Source: Cohnella faecalis (GTDB taxonomy: Bacteria > Bacillota > Bacilli > Paenibacillales > Paenibacillaceae). From it: a stretch of DNA of 64,000 nucleotides. Position numbers and translations under genes: made by a program. Of the stretch, positions 1 through 9,251 are shown piece after piece (the stretch's first letter is position 1; every line of letters starts with the position of its first letter). Below the pieces are notes generated by a model. The model searched no databases, had not been told where the DNA came from, and worked only from the letters and a program-made list of their open reading frames with translations. The DNA is taken from the NCBI RefSeq assembly GCF_003570905.1, contig NZ_QXJM01000039.1, positions 744,001-808,000 of the forward strand, in the 5' to 3' direction.

Positions 1-384
1 CTGCGTCCCACTGATGAGTGCCCTAGCTCACCAATCGCCGAAAGTAAGGTACCTCGTCCCACTGATGAGCGTCCGAACACACCAATCGCCGAAAGTATGG
101 TACCTCGTCCCACTGATGAGCGCCCTAGCTCACCAACCGCCGAAAGTATGGTACGTCGTCCCACTGTTGCGCTCTCGACCGCACTTCTCGCCGAAAGTAT
201 GGTACGTCGTCCCACTGATGAGCGCCCCAGCTCACCAATCGCCGAAAGTGTGGTACCTCGTCCCACTGATGAGCGTCCGAACACACCAATCGCCGAAAGT
301 ATGGTACTGCGTCCCACTGATGAGTGCCCTAGCTCACCAGTCGCCGAAAGTATGGTACCTCGTCCCACTGATGAGTGCCCTTGC
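1..384. repeat. 51-bp tandem repeat array A, left part
   Basis: Direct tandem units of exactly 51 bp. The core GTCCCACTGATGAGCG recurs at 5, 56, 107, 158, 209, 260, 311 and 362, so eight cores are present and the array runs off the left window edge. Units end in TCGCCGAAAGTATGGTAC and are contiguous, with no spacers. The middle of each unit varies between a few versions (GCCCTAGCTCACC or GTCCGAACACACC), and one divergent unit at 158 reads GCGCTCTCGACCGCAC. Many units carry a small dyad, TGAGC-N6-GCTCA. Because 51 is a multiple of three and stops are rare, several frames on both strands stay open; I do not regard these as genes. Confidence 0.95.
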
Positions 385-456
385 TGTTAGACTAGAAAGT
401 GGACACGAAGAATCGAGAATGGGAGAATATAATTACTTTCATTCGAGGTGTCCGAC

Positions 457-741
457 ATGACGAAGAAATACGACAGAGAGTTTAAGATGCAGACGGTTCA
501 GATGATTCAAGAAGGCAAGCCGATTGCGCAGGTAGCACGTGAGGTAGGCGTCCATGAAAACTCACTATATCGTTGGATTGCCGAGCTCAAACAGGATGGT
601 ATGCAGGCTTTCCCAGGAAGCGGTAATCTAAAGCCTGAGGATAAGGCGCTACGCGATTTGCAGAAACAACTTCGTGACTTGCAGGAGGAAAATGAAATCT
701 TAAAAAAGGCAATGCACTACTTTGCAAAAGACCGGCGCTGA
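457..741 (+). CDS. IS3-family transposase OrfA (HTH protein)
   Basis: A 94-residue DNA-binding subunit that recognises the element ends. The N-terminal helix-turn-helix of the transposase_8 type is visible (VQMIQEGKPIAQVAREVGV, then NSLYRWIAE). A leucine-zipper-like coiled coil follows (LRDLQKQLRDLQEENEIL). It ends with the family-typical KKAMHYFAKDRR. The ATG at 457 is preferred over a GTG nine bases upstream because GAGG lies just before it. A slippery A AAA AAG heptamer at 702-708 near the 3' end allows -1 frameshifting into OrfB. Confidence 0.93.
   Translation: MTKKYDREFKMQTVQMIQEGKPIAQVAREVGVHENSLYRWIAELKQDGMQAFPGSGNLKPEDKALRDLQKQLRDLQEENEILKKAMHYFAKDRR
702..708 (+). promoter_or_regulatory. 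Programmed -1 frameshift site, IS3 orfA/orfB
   Basis: The heptamer A AAA AAG lies in the OrfA frame near its end. A -1 slip here continues through 711-788 without a stop into OrfB. This is the standard IS3-family way of making OrfAB. The signal is seen directly; its use is inferred from the family. Confidence 0.8.
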
Positions 742-788
742 TTTTTCCGTTTATCTACAAATACCGCTTTAAGCTCCGTGTCGCAAAG

Positions 789-1610
789 ATGTGCTCTGTA
801 TTTAAGGTTTCCCGAAGCGGTTACTACGCATGGCAAAAAAGCTACGACAAGCGGCTTGAGCGCCGCAAACGCAGAGAAGATTTGGAGCAGAAGATTAGGC
901 GTATATTTCTTGGCTCCAGACGCCTGTATGGCAGCCCGAAAGTAACAGCTGCCCTTCGTACTCGGGGAGTCGTTGTATCCGAGAAACGCGTTGCTCGCTT
1001 GATGCAGGTAATGGGGTTAAAATCCCGTACCGTCAAGAAATATAAAGCTACCACGAATTCCAAACACAACCTGCCCGTACATGATAATACGCTGAACAGG
1101 AAGTTCATACCTGAGGCTCCCAATCAGGCGTGGGTTACTGATATTACTTACTGCCCGACCAATGAAGGCTGGTTGTATTTAGCGAGCGTCATGGACCTGT
1201 ACAGCCGTAAAATTGTTGGATTTCACATGTCGGATCGAATGACCAAAGATCTCGTCATTAAGGCGCTAGATCGTGCCTACGCCCAGCGTCGGCCAGGAGC
1301 CGGATTACTCCATCACTCCGATCGGGGAAGCCAATACGCCTCACACGAATACCAGAAGAAAATGAAGCAGTACAAGATGGAAGGAAGCATGAGCCGAAAA
1401 GGCAACTGCTACGACAATGCCTGCATTGAATCGTTCCATAGCGTCCTCAAGAAAGAACTCATTTATCTTACAAAATTCAGGACGCGTGAGGACGCGAAGA
1501 AACAGATTTTTGAGTACATTACATGTTTCTATAATGGTGAACGAATTCATTCAACCATTGGCTATTTATCGCCGAACAGTTACGAACGGGCGTTTTCAAA
1601 TCCGGCCTAA
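789..1610 (+). CDS. IS3-family transposase OrfB (DDE integrase domain)
   Basis: The catalytic part of the IS3 transposase, probably made mainly as an OrfAB fusion. Its frame is -1 relative to OrfA and is open from the slippery A6G at 702-708 through to here, so no independent start is needed; the ATG at 789 is internal to the fusion frame. The HTH_21 region (VSRSGYYAW, LYGSPKVTAALR) is followed by an rve integrase core. The catalytic acids are Asp in WVTDITY, Asp in HHSDRGSQY and Glu in CIESFHSVLKKE, and the C-terminal YNGERIHSTIGYLSP is typical. No disruption is seen, so the element may be active. Confidence 0.95.
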   Translation: MCSVFKVSRSGYYAWQKSYDKRLERRKRREDLEQKIRRIFLGSRRLYGSPKVTAALRTRGVVVSEKRVARLMQVMGLKSRTVKKYKATTNSKHNLPVHDNTLNRKFIPEAPNQAWVTDITYCPTNEGWLYLASVMDLYSRKIVGFHMSDRMTKDLVIKALDRAYAQRRPGAGLLHHSDRGSQYASHEYQKKMKQYKMEGSMSRKGNCYDNACIESFHSVLKKELIYLTKFRTREDAKKQIFEYITCFYNGERIHSTIGYLSPNSYERAFSNPA

Positions 1611-1643
1611 TTTTCTCGATTCTAAGTGTCTATTTTCTTGACA

Positions 1644-2217
1644 GAGGTTCACTTTCGATCACACTTCCCGCCGAAAGTATGGTACCTCGTCCCACTGATG
1701 AGCGTCCGAACACACCAATCGCCGAAAGTATGGTACCTCGTCCCACCGATGAGCGTCCGAACACACCAATCGCCGAAAGTATGGTACCTCGTCCCACTGA
1801 TGAGCGTCCGAACACACCAATCGCCGAAAGTATGGTGCTGCGTCCCACTGATGAGCGCCCTAGCTCACCAATTGCCGAAAGTATGGTACTGCGTCCCACT
1901 GATGAGCGCACTAGCTCACCAATCGCCGAAAGTATGGTACCTCGTCCCACTGATGAGCGCCCCAGCTCACCAATCGCCGAAAGTATGGTATTGCGTCCCA
2001 CTGATGAGCGCACTAGCTCACCAATCGCCGAAAGTATGGTACTGCGTCCCACTGTTGAGCGCCCTAGCTCACCAATCGCCGAAAGTATGGTACTGCGTCC
2101 CACTGATGAGCGCACTAGCTCACCAATCGCCGAAAGTATGGTACCTCGTCCCACCGATGAGTGCCCTAGCTCACCAATCGCCGAAAGTAAGGTACGTCGT
2201 CCCACTGAGGTGCTATT
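1644..2217. repeat. 51-bp tandem repeat array A, right part
   Basis: Continuation of array A beyond the IS element. GTCCCAC cores sit at 1689 and then at every 51 bp up to 2199, giving eleven cores with no length variation. The first partial unit after the IS (ttcactttcgatcacacttc) resembles the divergent unit at 158 rather than the unit cut on the left. The last unit degenerates after 2210, where unique sequence begins. Confidence 0.95.
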
Positions 2218-2219
2218 GG

Positions 2220-2495
2220 CTGCAGGCTCGGAACAATGATCATGAGGGTTTGAACGATTTTTTGGAGCGGCTGCTTAAGTACGGGAACTATAAGGTCAGC
2301 CTGTCGATCGGAAAATGGAAGGGCGGACTTTCGTTCAGCAGCGCTGGGCGGGCGTACAATTTCGATCCTGCGGTTATATGGCTATCCAGACGCGCAAACC
2401 ATCGGAATAAAGCCGAATTCCGCGCTATTTCGCCCTTGACGGATGGAGCTTCCGACAATAGACTGTATTCTCAAATCGTCCGGTCCGGGGAATAG
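2220..2495 (+). other. Probable 3' gene remnant, unrecognised
   Basis: One frame is open from the array to a TAG at 2493-2495 and has a protein-like composition (for example FLERLLKYGNYKVSLSIG, then GGLSFSSAGRAYNF). It has no start codon with a ribosome binding site of its own; upstream it runs straight into the repeat array. I read it as the C-terminal end of a gene whose front was replaced or displaced by the array. I do not recognise the family, and chance openness remains possible. Confidence 0.3.
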
Positions 2496-2537
2496 TCGGT
2501 TCGTCTTTCGTCTACGGTCGTCTAGGAGGGAACAGCA

Positions 2538-3772
2538 TTGTCATCAATAGCCGAATCTCGCGGCAAGGCAACGGCCGTTACGATATTGCCGATATTGCTT
2601 GCGATCAGTCTCGTGCATCTGCTCAACGATTCCATGCAAGCCGTCGTTCCTGCCATGTATCCTATTTTGGAGGACTCGTTGGGCTTGTCTTACGCTCAAG
2701 TTGGATGGATCGGCTTTATGCTCAATATGACGTCTTCGGTCATGCAGCCCGTCGTCGGGGCTTATTCCGATAGACGTCCTCAGCCGTACATGCTGCCGAT
2801 CGGCATGGCGCTTAGTATGCTGGGTATGATCGGCATCGCATTCGCGCCGCAATTCGGGTACGTTATGCTGGCGGTCGTGTTCATCGGTCTCGGCTCGGCT
2901 ATTTTTCACCCGGAGGGGTCGCGTGTCGTTTATTTCGCTGCCGGGGCCGTCGGGGCTTTGCTCAATCAGTCTACCAGGTCGGAGGCAACGCAGGCAGCAT
3001 GCTCGCTCCGCTCATGACCTTGTTCATTTTCGCTCCTTTGGGCCAGTTCGGCGCGATATGGGGAACGCTGTTCGCGGGGCTGGCTATCGCGGTTTTGCTC
3101 GGAGTCGTGCCTTGGTACAAGAAGCAGCTTGCCGTCTGGGAGCAGAAGCGGGTGGGGCGCATGGCGGGCAGAACAGCCGTGGGCATGGGCGAAAAAGCTA
3201 ATCATCCACGCGTCAAGTTCGCGCTAGGCATGCTCGTTTTCCTGGTGTTTGCAAGGTCGTGGTACCATACGGGTATTAGCGCCTATTACCAGTTCTACTT
3301 GAAGGAAGATTACGGCTTGACGACGGCTCAGGCGCAAATTCCGCTGTTCCTGTTTCTTGCCGCAGGGGTGCTCGGGACATTCTTCGGAGGCTTAATGGCG
3401 GATCGGTTCGGCATGAAAAATATGATTGTTTTTTCGATGAGCGGTGGAGCGCCATTTGCTTTGCTTTTGCCGCATCTTCCGCTTATGTGGGTATATCCGG
3501 TCATTGCGGTGCTCGGCTTCATTCTTTTGTCCGGCTTCTCCGTTGCCGTCGTCTACGCGCAATTTTTAATGCCGTCGAAGGTAGGGATGGTATCCGGCCT
3601 GACGACGGGACTGGCCTTCGGAATGGGCGCAATCGGCGCAGTCGTGCTGGGCAACGCGGCGGACAAGTTCGGGCTGAGCAGCGTCATGCTGTACAGCAGC
3701 TTCCTCCCGTTATTGGGGCTGCTTGCTCTGTTGCTGCCGTCGGACACCGAAAAACGGGAAAAAGCGGCGTAA
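2538..3772 (+). pseudogene. Fsr-type MFS efflux transporter, frameshifted
   Basis: A major facilitator superfamily transporter of the fosmidomycin-resistance (Fsr) type, a 12-TM inner-membrane drug/proton antiporter. The start is TTG at 2538, seven bases after AGGAGGG. The first frame (2538-3017) carries the TM segments, AQVGWIGFMLNMTSSVMQPV, and GLGSAIFHPEGSRV. Homology breaks at 2943-2946 (GGGG) and resumes in another frame as RRGFAQSVYQVGGNAGS, running to 3772. Adding one G restores GGRRGFAQS and a protein of about 411 residues, the normal Fsr length. One missing G in a G run suggests a sequence error at least as much as a real pseudogene. Confidence 0.85.
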
Positions 3773-3905
3773 CGCGAACTGCGACTCGATTAATCCGGGG
3801 GCTTATAACACTCAGGCGATATTCAGCGGAGCCTAATGTTAGGTTAAGCATCGTTGTCCATACTGGTTCTTGTAACCATACTTCGAACCGGAATGGAGGA
3901 TTTAA

Positions 3906-4622
3906 ATGAAAAAGCACGTCAGGATTATGGCATTGACCGGGGCTCTCGCCCTCATGATTCCGCTCAGCGCATATGCCGCGACAAGCGGAACGGCCGCGAA
4001 GACGGAGAAGGCGAACGCTCCGATCGCTCAGCAAGGCGGGCGAGGAGGAGACCACGGACGGGAAGCGGTAAGCCAAACTGTCCTGGATCTGTTGAAGCTG
4101 GATGCTGCCGCTTTCAAAGCGAAGGCGGAAGAGGGCAAGACGCTCGCGCAAATCGCCGAAGAGCAAGGCGTGTCTCGGGACAGTCTGAAGCAAGCTCTAA
4201 CCGATGACTTTACGAAAAAACAAGCCGAAGAGAAAACTCGGTTCGCTAATAATTTGGACAATCAATTGGATGGCAAACTGAACGCGGGCAAGGGCGGCGC
4301 GTTCGGATTGAAGAACACTGTTACTTCCGCCGAAGCTGCGACTATTCTTGGTCTCACGGAAGCTCAATTGAAAACCGAGCTGTCCGCGGGCAAATCTCTG
4401 GCTGACATCGCCAAGGAAAAAGGCGTAGACTCGCAAAAACTGATCGACGTTCAGAAAGCAGCCATAGTAAAAAGCATCAACGAAGCGCTTGCAGCCGGTA
4501 AGCTGACGCAGGAGCAAGCCGATAAGCGCTTGGCGGAAGCAGCCGCCGATGCGGAGAACATCGTTAACGGCAAAGGCTTCAAGGGCAACGGTGGCGGCAA
4601 AGGTCATAGAGGCGGCCGATAA
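3906..4622 (+). CDS. Secreted protein with two LAQIA-type repeats
   Basis: A 238-residue exported protein of unknown function. It starts with a typical signal peptide (MKKHVRIMALTGALALMIPL, cleavage likely after AYAA) behind GGAGG. The mature part contains two copies of a roughly 45-residue helical motif: leucine-rich LLKLDAAAFKAKAEEGKTLA, then QIAEEQGVSRDSL; and LGLTEAQLKTELSAGKSLA, then DIAKEKGVDSQKL. The tail is glycine/lysine-rich (GNGGGKGHRGGR). This motif recurs in secreted Bacillales proteins, but I cannot assign an activity. It is monocistronic, closed by a strong terminator 20 bp downstream. Confidence 0.85.
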   Translation: MKKHVRIMALTGALALMIPLSAYAATSGTAAKTEKANAPIAQQGGRGGDHGREAVSQTVLDLLKLDAAAFKAKAEEGKTLAQIAEEQGVSRDSLKQALTDDFTKKQAEEKTRFANNLDNQLDGKLNAGKGGAFGLKNTVTSAEAATILGLTEAQLKTELSAGKSLADIAKEKGVDSQKLIDVQKAAIVKSINEALAAGKLTQEQADKRLAEAAADAENIVNGKGFKGNGGGKGHRGGR

Positions 4623-4642
4623 GGAATAAGCCATAGTGTAAA

Positions 4643-4683
4643 GAAGACTACCCGGAACCGTTCATCGGTTCCGGGTAGTCTTC
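4643..4683 (+). terminator. Strong intrinsic terminator
   Basis: A 17-bp perfect stem (GAAGACTACCCGGAACC and its complement) closes a 7-nt loop and is followed by TTTC. It lies just after the secreted protein gene. Confidence 0.9.
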
Positions 4684-4689
4684 TTTCGC

Positions 4690-5014
4690 CCAAAGGATGG
4701 GTAGTCCGATTTTGCCGGGCTGACGCTCTCCCGTAGTATCGAGCTGTTGCTCCAATTCGATTTTGCTCGCTTGGAGAGGGCGGGTTCAACTTACTCCGTT
4801 CAAAAGTGCCGCTCGAAGTGGACGAAACCGGATTAGAGAGCTAGAGAGCGGTGGGGGAGCGTTTTTGGCTGCGGAAGTGGGCGAAATCTGACTGCAGCGA
4901 CACAACGGCGACTATTATGCGAGGCCGGAGCCAAGGCCATGAATAGGGACGAACGACGTTGAAGTAGTTTTATGCCATTCAGGCTTTCAAGCTTGCTTCA
5001 ACGGCTTTGCGGTT
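4690..5014. other. Non-coding interval, no gene seen
   Basis: About 325 bp between the terminator and the ArsR-type gene. I found no convincing open frame with a ribosome binding site and no RNA gene. No feature beyond ordinary intergenic sequence is evident. Confidence 0.5.
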
Positions 5015-5356
5015 TTACAGCGGGATTCCTCCGCCCTCAGTTAGGGAGAGAGTCATCGCTTCTTCGATTTCTTGGCGTCCGGGAAGCTGGGACAAGAACA
5101 CCTTCAGATCCGGAAATTCGTCCAGATTGAGAGAATAATAAACCCATTGCCCGCGCTTATCTTCGCGTACAAGCCCGGCTGTTCTTAGCTTGCGAAGATG
5201 CTGGCTTGCGTTGGACGGGCTAATTTCGAGCATTTGCACCATCTCCCCGACGCAAAGCTCTCTAACTTGAAGCAGCGCCAATATGGCGAGTCGAGACGTA
5301 TCTCCCAGCAGCTTCAACAGCTCGGCCATCTCCGCGAGCGCCTTATTTTTCTTCAT
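5015..5356 (-). CDS. ArsR/SmtB-family transcriptional regulator
   Basis: A 113-residue winged-helix repressor. Key parts: LLKLLGDTSRLAILALL (helix 1-2), ELCVGEMVQMLEISPSNASQ (recognition helix-turn-helix), HLRKLRTAGLV, and the wing VREDKRGQWVYYSL. The usual metal-binding CVCDL of ArsR is replaced by CVGEM with one cysteine, so a classical arsenic or metal site is not evident. No target transporter lies adjacent, which makes the ligand unknown. It is monocistronic and transcribed towards the upstream non-coding interval. Confidence 0.85.
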   Translation of the reverse strand: MKKNKALAEMAELLKLLGDTSRLAILALLQVRELCVGEMVQMLEISPSNASQHLRKLRTAGLVREDKRGQWVYYSLNLDEFPDLKVFLSQLPGRQEIEEAMTLSLTEGGGIPL

Positions 5357-5639
5357 GCCGCACCTGCCTGTGTCATATTGCTTAAATTGTACGTTACTTA
5401 ATTAATTGCGTATTTACTAATTTATAGCATAGAAATTATGCGGCATAAAGTACCTTTTGATTTGGAAGACAGCGATCAGACTCCCCGGATTCCAATTGTT
5501 GGATGCCGGAGGGAGCCTGCCCCGGTACGGTGGAAATTAAGAACAGAGGAGGAATAGGCGGTCGAGAGCAACTAACTCTGGCAGAAACTCCAGTTCAGCG
5601 AGGGAGTAGGTAGTCGGGCCCCGGTTTCTATTGACGCCG

Positions 5640-6545
5640 GATAGCGGGCAAGCGCTTGAAATAAGGCACCTTCGGTTTCTATTAGCGGCGGCTGGTGAGC
5701 GAGCGCTTGAAATAAGGCACTCTCAGTTACTATTGGCGTCGGATGACGGAGGATTGCTTGAAATAAGGCACTCACAGTTACTATTGGCGTCGGATGGCGG
5801 AGGATTGCTTGAAATAAGGCACTCTCAGTTACTATTGGCGTCGGATGACGGAGGAGCGCTTGAAATAAGGCACTCACAGTTACTATGGCGGGCGAATGGA
5901 GGGGACAGCGCCGGAATAAGGCACTCACAGTTACTATTCGCGGCGAATGGTGGGAGAGCGCTTGAAATAAGGCACTCACAGTTACTATGGCGGGCGAATG
6001 GAGGGGACAGCGCCGGAATAAGGCACTCACAGTTACTATTGGCGGCGAATGGTGAGCGAGCGCTTGTGATAAGGCACTCACAGTTACTATTGGCGTCGGA
6101 TGGTGGGAGAGCGCTTGAAATAAGGCACTTACAGTTACTATTGGCGTCGGATGGTGGGAGAGCGCTTGAAATAAGGCACTCACAGTTACTATTGGCGTCG
6201 GATGGAGGGGACAGCGCCGGAATAAGGCACTCACAGTTACTATGGCGGGCGAATGGAGGGGACAGCGCCGGAATAAGGCACTCACAGTTACTATTCGCGT
6301 CGGATGGTGGGAGAGCGCTTGAAATAAGGCACTCTCAGTTACTATTCGCGTCGGATGGCGGAGGAGCGCTTGAAATAAGGCACTCACAGTTACTATTGGC
6401 GGCGAATGGTGGGCGAGCGCTTGAAATAAGGAACTCACAGTTACTATGGCGGGCGAATGGAGGTGACAGCGCCGGAATAAGGCACTCACAGTTACTATTG
6501 GCGGCGAATGGTGGGAGAGTGCTTGAAATAATGCACTCTCGGTTT
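5640..6545. repeat. 51-bp tandem repeat array B (18 units)
   Basis: Eighteen contiguous units of exactly 51 bp. The phrase ATAAGGCAC recurs from 5661, and the last copy (ATAATGCAC) is at 6528, which is 17 periods with no indel. The forward unit runs ATAAGGCACTCACAGTTACT, then ATTGGCGGCGAATGG, then TGGGAGAGCGCTTGAA. Two subtypes alternate, one with GGTGGGAGAGCGCTTGAA and one with GGAGGGGACAGCGCCGG. Both strands are open over most of the array only because the unit is stop-poor and a multiple of three. Read in reverse, the unit shares AAGCGC and TTCGCCG with array C. Confidence 0.95.
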
Positions 6546-6605
6546 CTATTCGCGGAAGGGGCGACTAACCCCCGCAGAAATCCGGATTAGCGAGGGAATA
6601 GTCGG

Positions 6606-7766
6606 TTAAGCTGACTTCAACTGGATGAAGAAGCCGGCGGTCGCCATCTCGGCCGCTCCCATCATGGCGGAGCGTTCGCCCAGCTCGGCGAACAGCAGCT
6701 GCACCTTGCGCAGATGGAAGCCGAGCGCCCGCTGAACGACGGTGCTGCGGATATGGTCCTCGATCCATGGCCGCGCCTTGTTCATGCGGTTGCCGATGAT
6801 GACCGCATCGGGGTTGAACACGTTGACGATATTGGCGATGCCTACGCCCAAGTATTCGCCGACTTCCCCGAACAGCGCCCGAACATCTTCGCGTCCGCCC
6901 TCGGCGGAGGCGAGCAAGCTTTCCAAGTCGTTCAAGCCCAGCTCCGATGCTTTGCTCAACAGCGCCTGCTCAGAAGCGTACATTTCCCAGCAGCCGCGAT
7001 TGCCGCAGCCGCAAGGCTTGCCGAACGCTTCTACCGACAAATGCCCCATTTCCCCAGAGAACCCCGAAGCTCCTTTGTAGAGCTCCTTTTGCAAAATCAG
7101 CCCCGTCCCGATCCCGATCCCGACGCTCACGTACACCAAATTTCCGATTCGCCGGCCCGCTCCGTATTTGCGTTCGCCGAGCGCGCCGCAGTTCGCCTCG
7201 TTATCGATGGTTACGGGAACGGCGTAGCGTTCCGCCACCATTTTGCGCAGGGCGACTTCCCGCCATTTGAGATTAGGGGCGTACAGAACCGTCCCGCTCT
7301 CGTCCACGAGTCCCGGAACGCCGACTCCGATGCCGACGATACCGTACCGGCTGTCAGGTGCAGCCGCGATCAAATCGTCAATGCAGCGGAACAATGCCAG
7401 CAGCACCGGTTCGGGCTCCACTTGACGAAGAGACGCCGTTCGTTCGGCAATGACGCTGCCCCGGAGATCGGTCAGCACTCCGCGAATATAGTTAACGCCA
7501 AGGTCGATTCCGATCGAGTAGCCCGAGCTGGCTATGAATTCGAGCATAACCGGCTTGCGTCCGCCGCTGGACTCCCCGCGGCCGATTTCCCGGACGAGCG
7601 AATTGTCGATCAAATCCTGCACGAGGCTGGATACGGTCGCTTTGTTCAAGCCCGTCGATTCCGAAATTTGCGCGCGAGAGAGCGGGGCTGCCCTTAGAAT
7701 GGCTTCCAGCACCACGGCTGTGTTGATTCGTTTGATAAGGGCCTGATCGCCGGTAATCGTCGTCAT
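6606..7766 (-). CDS. xylR: Xylose repressor, ROK family
   Basis: A 386-residue repressor of the xylose operon that releases DNA on binding xylose. The N-terminal winged HTH (ISESTGLNKATVSSLVQDLI) is followed by a ROK sugar-binding domain with GIGVGVPGLVDESG and the zinc motif CGCGNRGCWE. The start at 7766 is chosen because AAGGAGC lies 8 bases upstream; an upstream start 13 codons earlier lacks a site. The gene is divergent from xylA and shares the intergenic xylO. The family assignment is firm, and the xylose role follows from the operator and neighbours. Confidence 0.93.
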   Translation of the reverse strand: MTTITGDQALIKRINTAVVLEAILRAAPLSRAQISESTGLNKATVSSLVQDLIDNSLVREIGRGESSGGRKPVMLEFIASSGYSIGIDLGVNYIRGVLTDLRGSVIAERTASLRQVEPEPVLLALFRCIDDLIAAAPDSRYGIVGIGVGVPGLVDESGTVLYAPNLKWREVALRKMVAERYAVPVTIDNEANCGALGERKYGAGRRIGNLVYVSVGIGIGTGLILQKELYKGASGFSGEMGHLSVEAFGKPCGCGNRGCWEMYASEQALLSKASELGLNDLESLLASAEGGREDVRALFGEVGEYLGVGIANIVNVFNPDAVIIGNRMNKARPWIEDHIRSTVVQRALGFHLRKVQLLFAELGERSAMMGAAEMATAGFFIQLKSA

Positions 7767-7826
7767 TCGGCAGCTCCTTGTTCTTAAGTAGGATGCATCC
7801 ATCATACCACAAATTAGTTGTCAAAT

Positions 7827-7855
7827 ACTTAGTTTATTGAATAGACAAACTAAGT
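7827..7855. promoter_or_regulatory. xylO operator (XylR binding site)
   Basis: The inverted repeat ACTTAGTTT-N11-AAACTAAGT lies between xylR and xylA and matches the well-known Bacillus XylR operator (TTAGTTTG...CAAACTAA). It overlaps a likely xylA -35 (TAGACA at 7842) whose -10 would be TATTCT at 7866. Repression of both divergent genes is inferred. Confidence 0.88.
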
Positions 7856-7888
7856 AAGGGCATGCTATTCTGGTGTCATAGCAAAACA

Positions 7889-7903
7889 ATAAATCGTTTT
7901 CAA
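7889..7903. promoter_or_regulatory. Candidate cre (CcpA) site before xylA
   Basis: Read in reverse, TTGAAAACGATTTAT matches the degenerate cre consensus with one mismatch. It lies just upstream of the xylA ribosome binding site, the position expected for carbon catabolite repression of xylose genes. Confidence 0.5.
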
Positions 7904-7920
7904 GGAGGCATTCCTCGCCA

Positions 7921-9234
7921 ATGGCTTATTTCAACAACGTACCGAACATTCAATTCGAGGGTCGCGGCTCCAAAAACCCTTTTGCATTCAAGCACTACAA
8001 CCCGCAAGAAGTCGTTCTGGGCAAAACGATGGAGGAGCATCTTCGCTTCGCCGTCGCTTACTGGCATACATTCACCGCTTCCGGCGTCGATCCGTTCGGC
8101 GCGGGCACGGCTGTCCGCAGCTGGGATTCGCTGTCCCCGCTCGATAAAGCGAAGCACCGCGTCGAAGCGAACTTCGAGCTGCTCCAGAAGCTGAACGTTC
8201 CGTTCTATTGCTTCCATGACGCGGACGTCGCGCCGGAAGGCGCTACGCTTGCCGAAACGAACAAAAACCTCGACATCATTGTCGCGCAATTGAAGGACTT
8301 CCAAAAATCGACCGGCAAAAAGCTACTTTGGAACACGATCAATGCGTTCAGCAATCCTCGCTACGTTCACGGTGCCGGCACTTCCAACAATGCGGACGTA
8401 TTCGCATACGCCGCTGCTTCGATCAAGAAAGGTCTCGAAGTCGGCAAAGAGCTCGGCGCCGAGAACTATGTGTTCTGGGGCGGCCGCGAAGGCTACGAGT
8501 CGTTGCTGACGACCGATATGGGGCTTGAGCTCGACAACCTGGCCCGTCTGCTGCACATGGCCGTCGCATACGCGAAGGAAATCGGCTTCGACGCCCAATT
8601 CCTGATCGAGCCGAAGCCAAAGGAGCCTTCCAAGCACCAATACGATTTCGATGCGGCTACGGCGCTGCAATTCCTGCAAAAGTACGATCTCAAACGATAC
8701 TTCAAGCTGAACATCGAAGCGAACCATGCGACTCTAGCCGGCCACACGTTCGAGCACGAGCTGCGCGTATCCCGTCTGAACGATGCGCTCGGCTCCATCG
8801 ATGCGAACCAAGGCGACATGCTGCTGGGCTGGGATACCGACGAATTCCCGACCGACCTGTATTCGACATCGCTCGCGATGTTCGAAATACTCAAAAACGA
8901 CGGTCTCGGCCGGGGCGGCGTCAACTTCGACGCCAAAGTTCGCCGTTCGTCGTTCGAAGACGAGGATCTCTTCTTCGCTCACATCGCGGGTATGGACACT
9001 TATGCGCGCGGCTTGAAAGCGGCGGCGAAGCTGATCGAGGACCGCGTGCTCGACGATATCGTCGACAATCGTTACCGCAGCTTCCGCGAAGGCATCGGCG
9101 CGGACATCGTCTCCGGCAAAGCGGATTTGAAATCGCTCGAAGCTTACGCGCTCAAGCTGGGCACGATCAAGAACGAATCCGGACGGTTGGAGCAAATCAA
9201 GTCGACTCTCAACGATGTTATTTTCAGCGTGTAA
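7921..9234 (+). CDS. xylA: Xylose isomerase
   Basis: A 437-residue class II xylose isomerase that converts D-xylose to D-xylulose in the cytoplasm using two divalent metals. Signatures are the substrate histidine in [22 protein letters not shown], the metal glutamate in [17 protein letters not shown], and metal ligands in [17 protein letters not shown] and [13 protein letters not shown]. The length matches the long (class II) form. A strong CAAGGAGG precedes the ATG. It is the first gene of the xylA-xylB pair downstream of xylO. Confidence 0.98.
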   Translation: MAYFNNVPNIQFEGRGSKNPFAFKHYNPQEVVLGKTMEEHLRFAVAYWHTFTASGVDPFGAGTAVRSWDSLSPLDKAKHRVEANFELLQKLNVPFYCFHDADVAPEGATLAETNKNLDIIVAQLKDFQKSTGKKLLWNTINAFSNPRYVHGAGTSNNADVFAYAAASIKKGLEVGKELGAENYVFWGGREGYESLLTTDMGLELDNLARLLHMAVAYAKEIGFDAQFLIEPKPKEPSKHQYDFDAATALQFLQKYDLKRYFKLNIEANHATLAGHTFEHELRVSRLNDALGSIDANQGDMLLGWDTDEFPTDLYSTSLAMFEILKNDGLGRGGVNFDAKVRRSSFEDEDLFFAHIAGMDTYARGLKAAAKLIEDRVLDDIVDNRYRSFREGIGADIVSGKADLKSLEAYALKLGTIKNESGRLEQIKSTLNDVIFSV

Positions 9235-9251
9235 AGCGAGCATCCGAACGA

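Larger units (their letters stand above)
389..1643 (+). mobile_element. IS3-family insertion sequence (IS150-like group)
   Basis: An apparently intact element of about 1.25 kb. It has imperfect terminal inverted repeats: the left end carries GAAAGTGGACAC and AATCGAGAA, and the right end read in reverse starts TGTCAAGAAAATAGACAC and also carries AATCGAGAA. It encodes OrfA and a DDE transposase OrfB in the -1 frame. It interrupts 51-bp array A, which continues on both sides. No clean target duplication can be assigned, and the array phase does not close exactly across the element (72 bp of flank where 51 plus a short duplication is expected). The outer ends are therefore accurate only to a few bases. 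Confidence 0.9.

Noticed and set aside
1-2217. CRISPR array
   Set aside because: Units are contiguous 51-bp repeats that vary internally; there are no unique spacers of constant length between identical repeats and no cas genes.
5572-6590. Long open frames on both strands of array B (305 and 319 codons), and similar ones in arrays A and C
   Set aside because: They arise because the unit is 51 bp and lacks stops; several frames and both strands are open at once, and no ribosome binding site or recognisable domain supports any of them.
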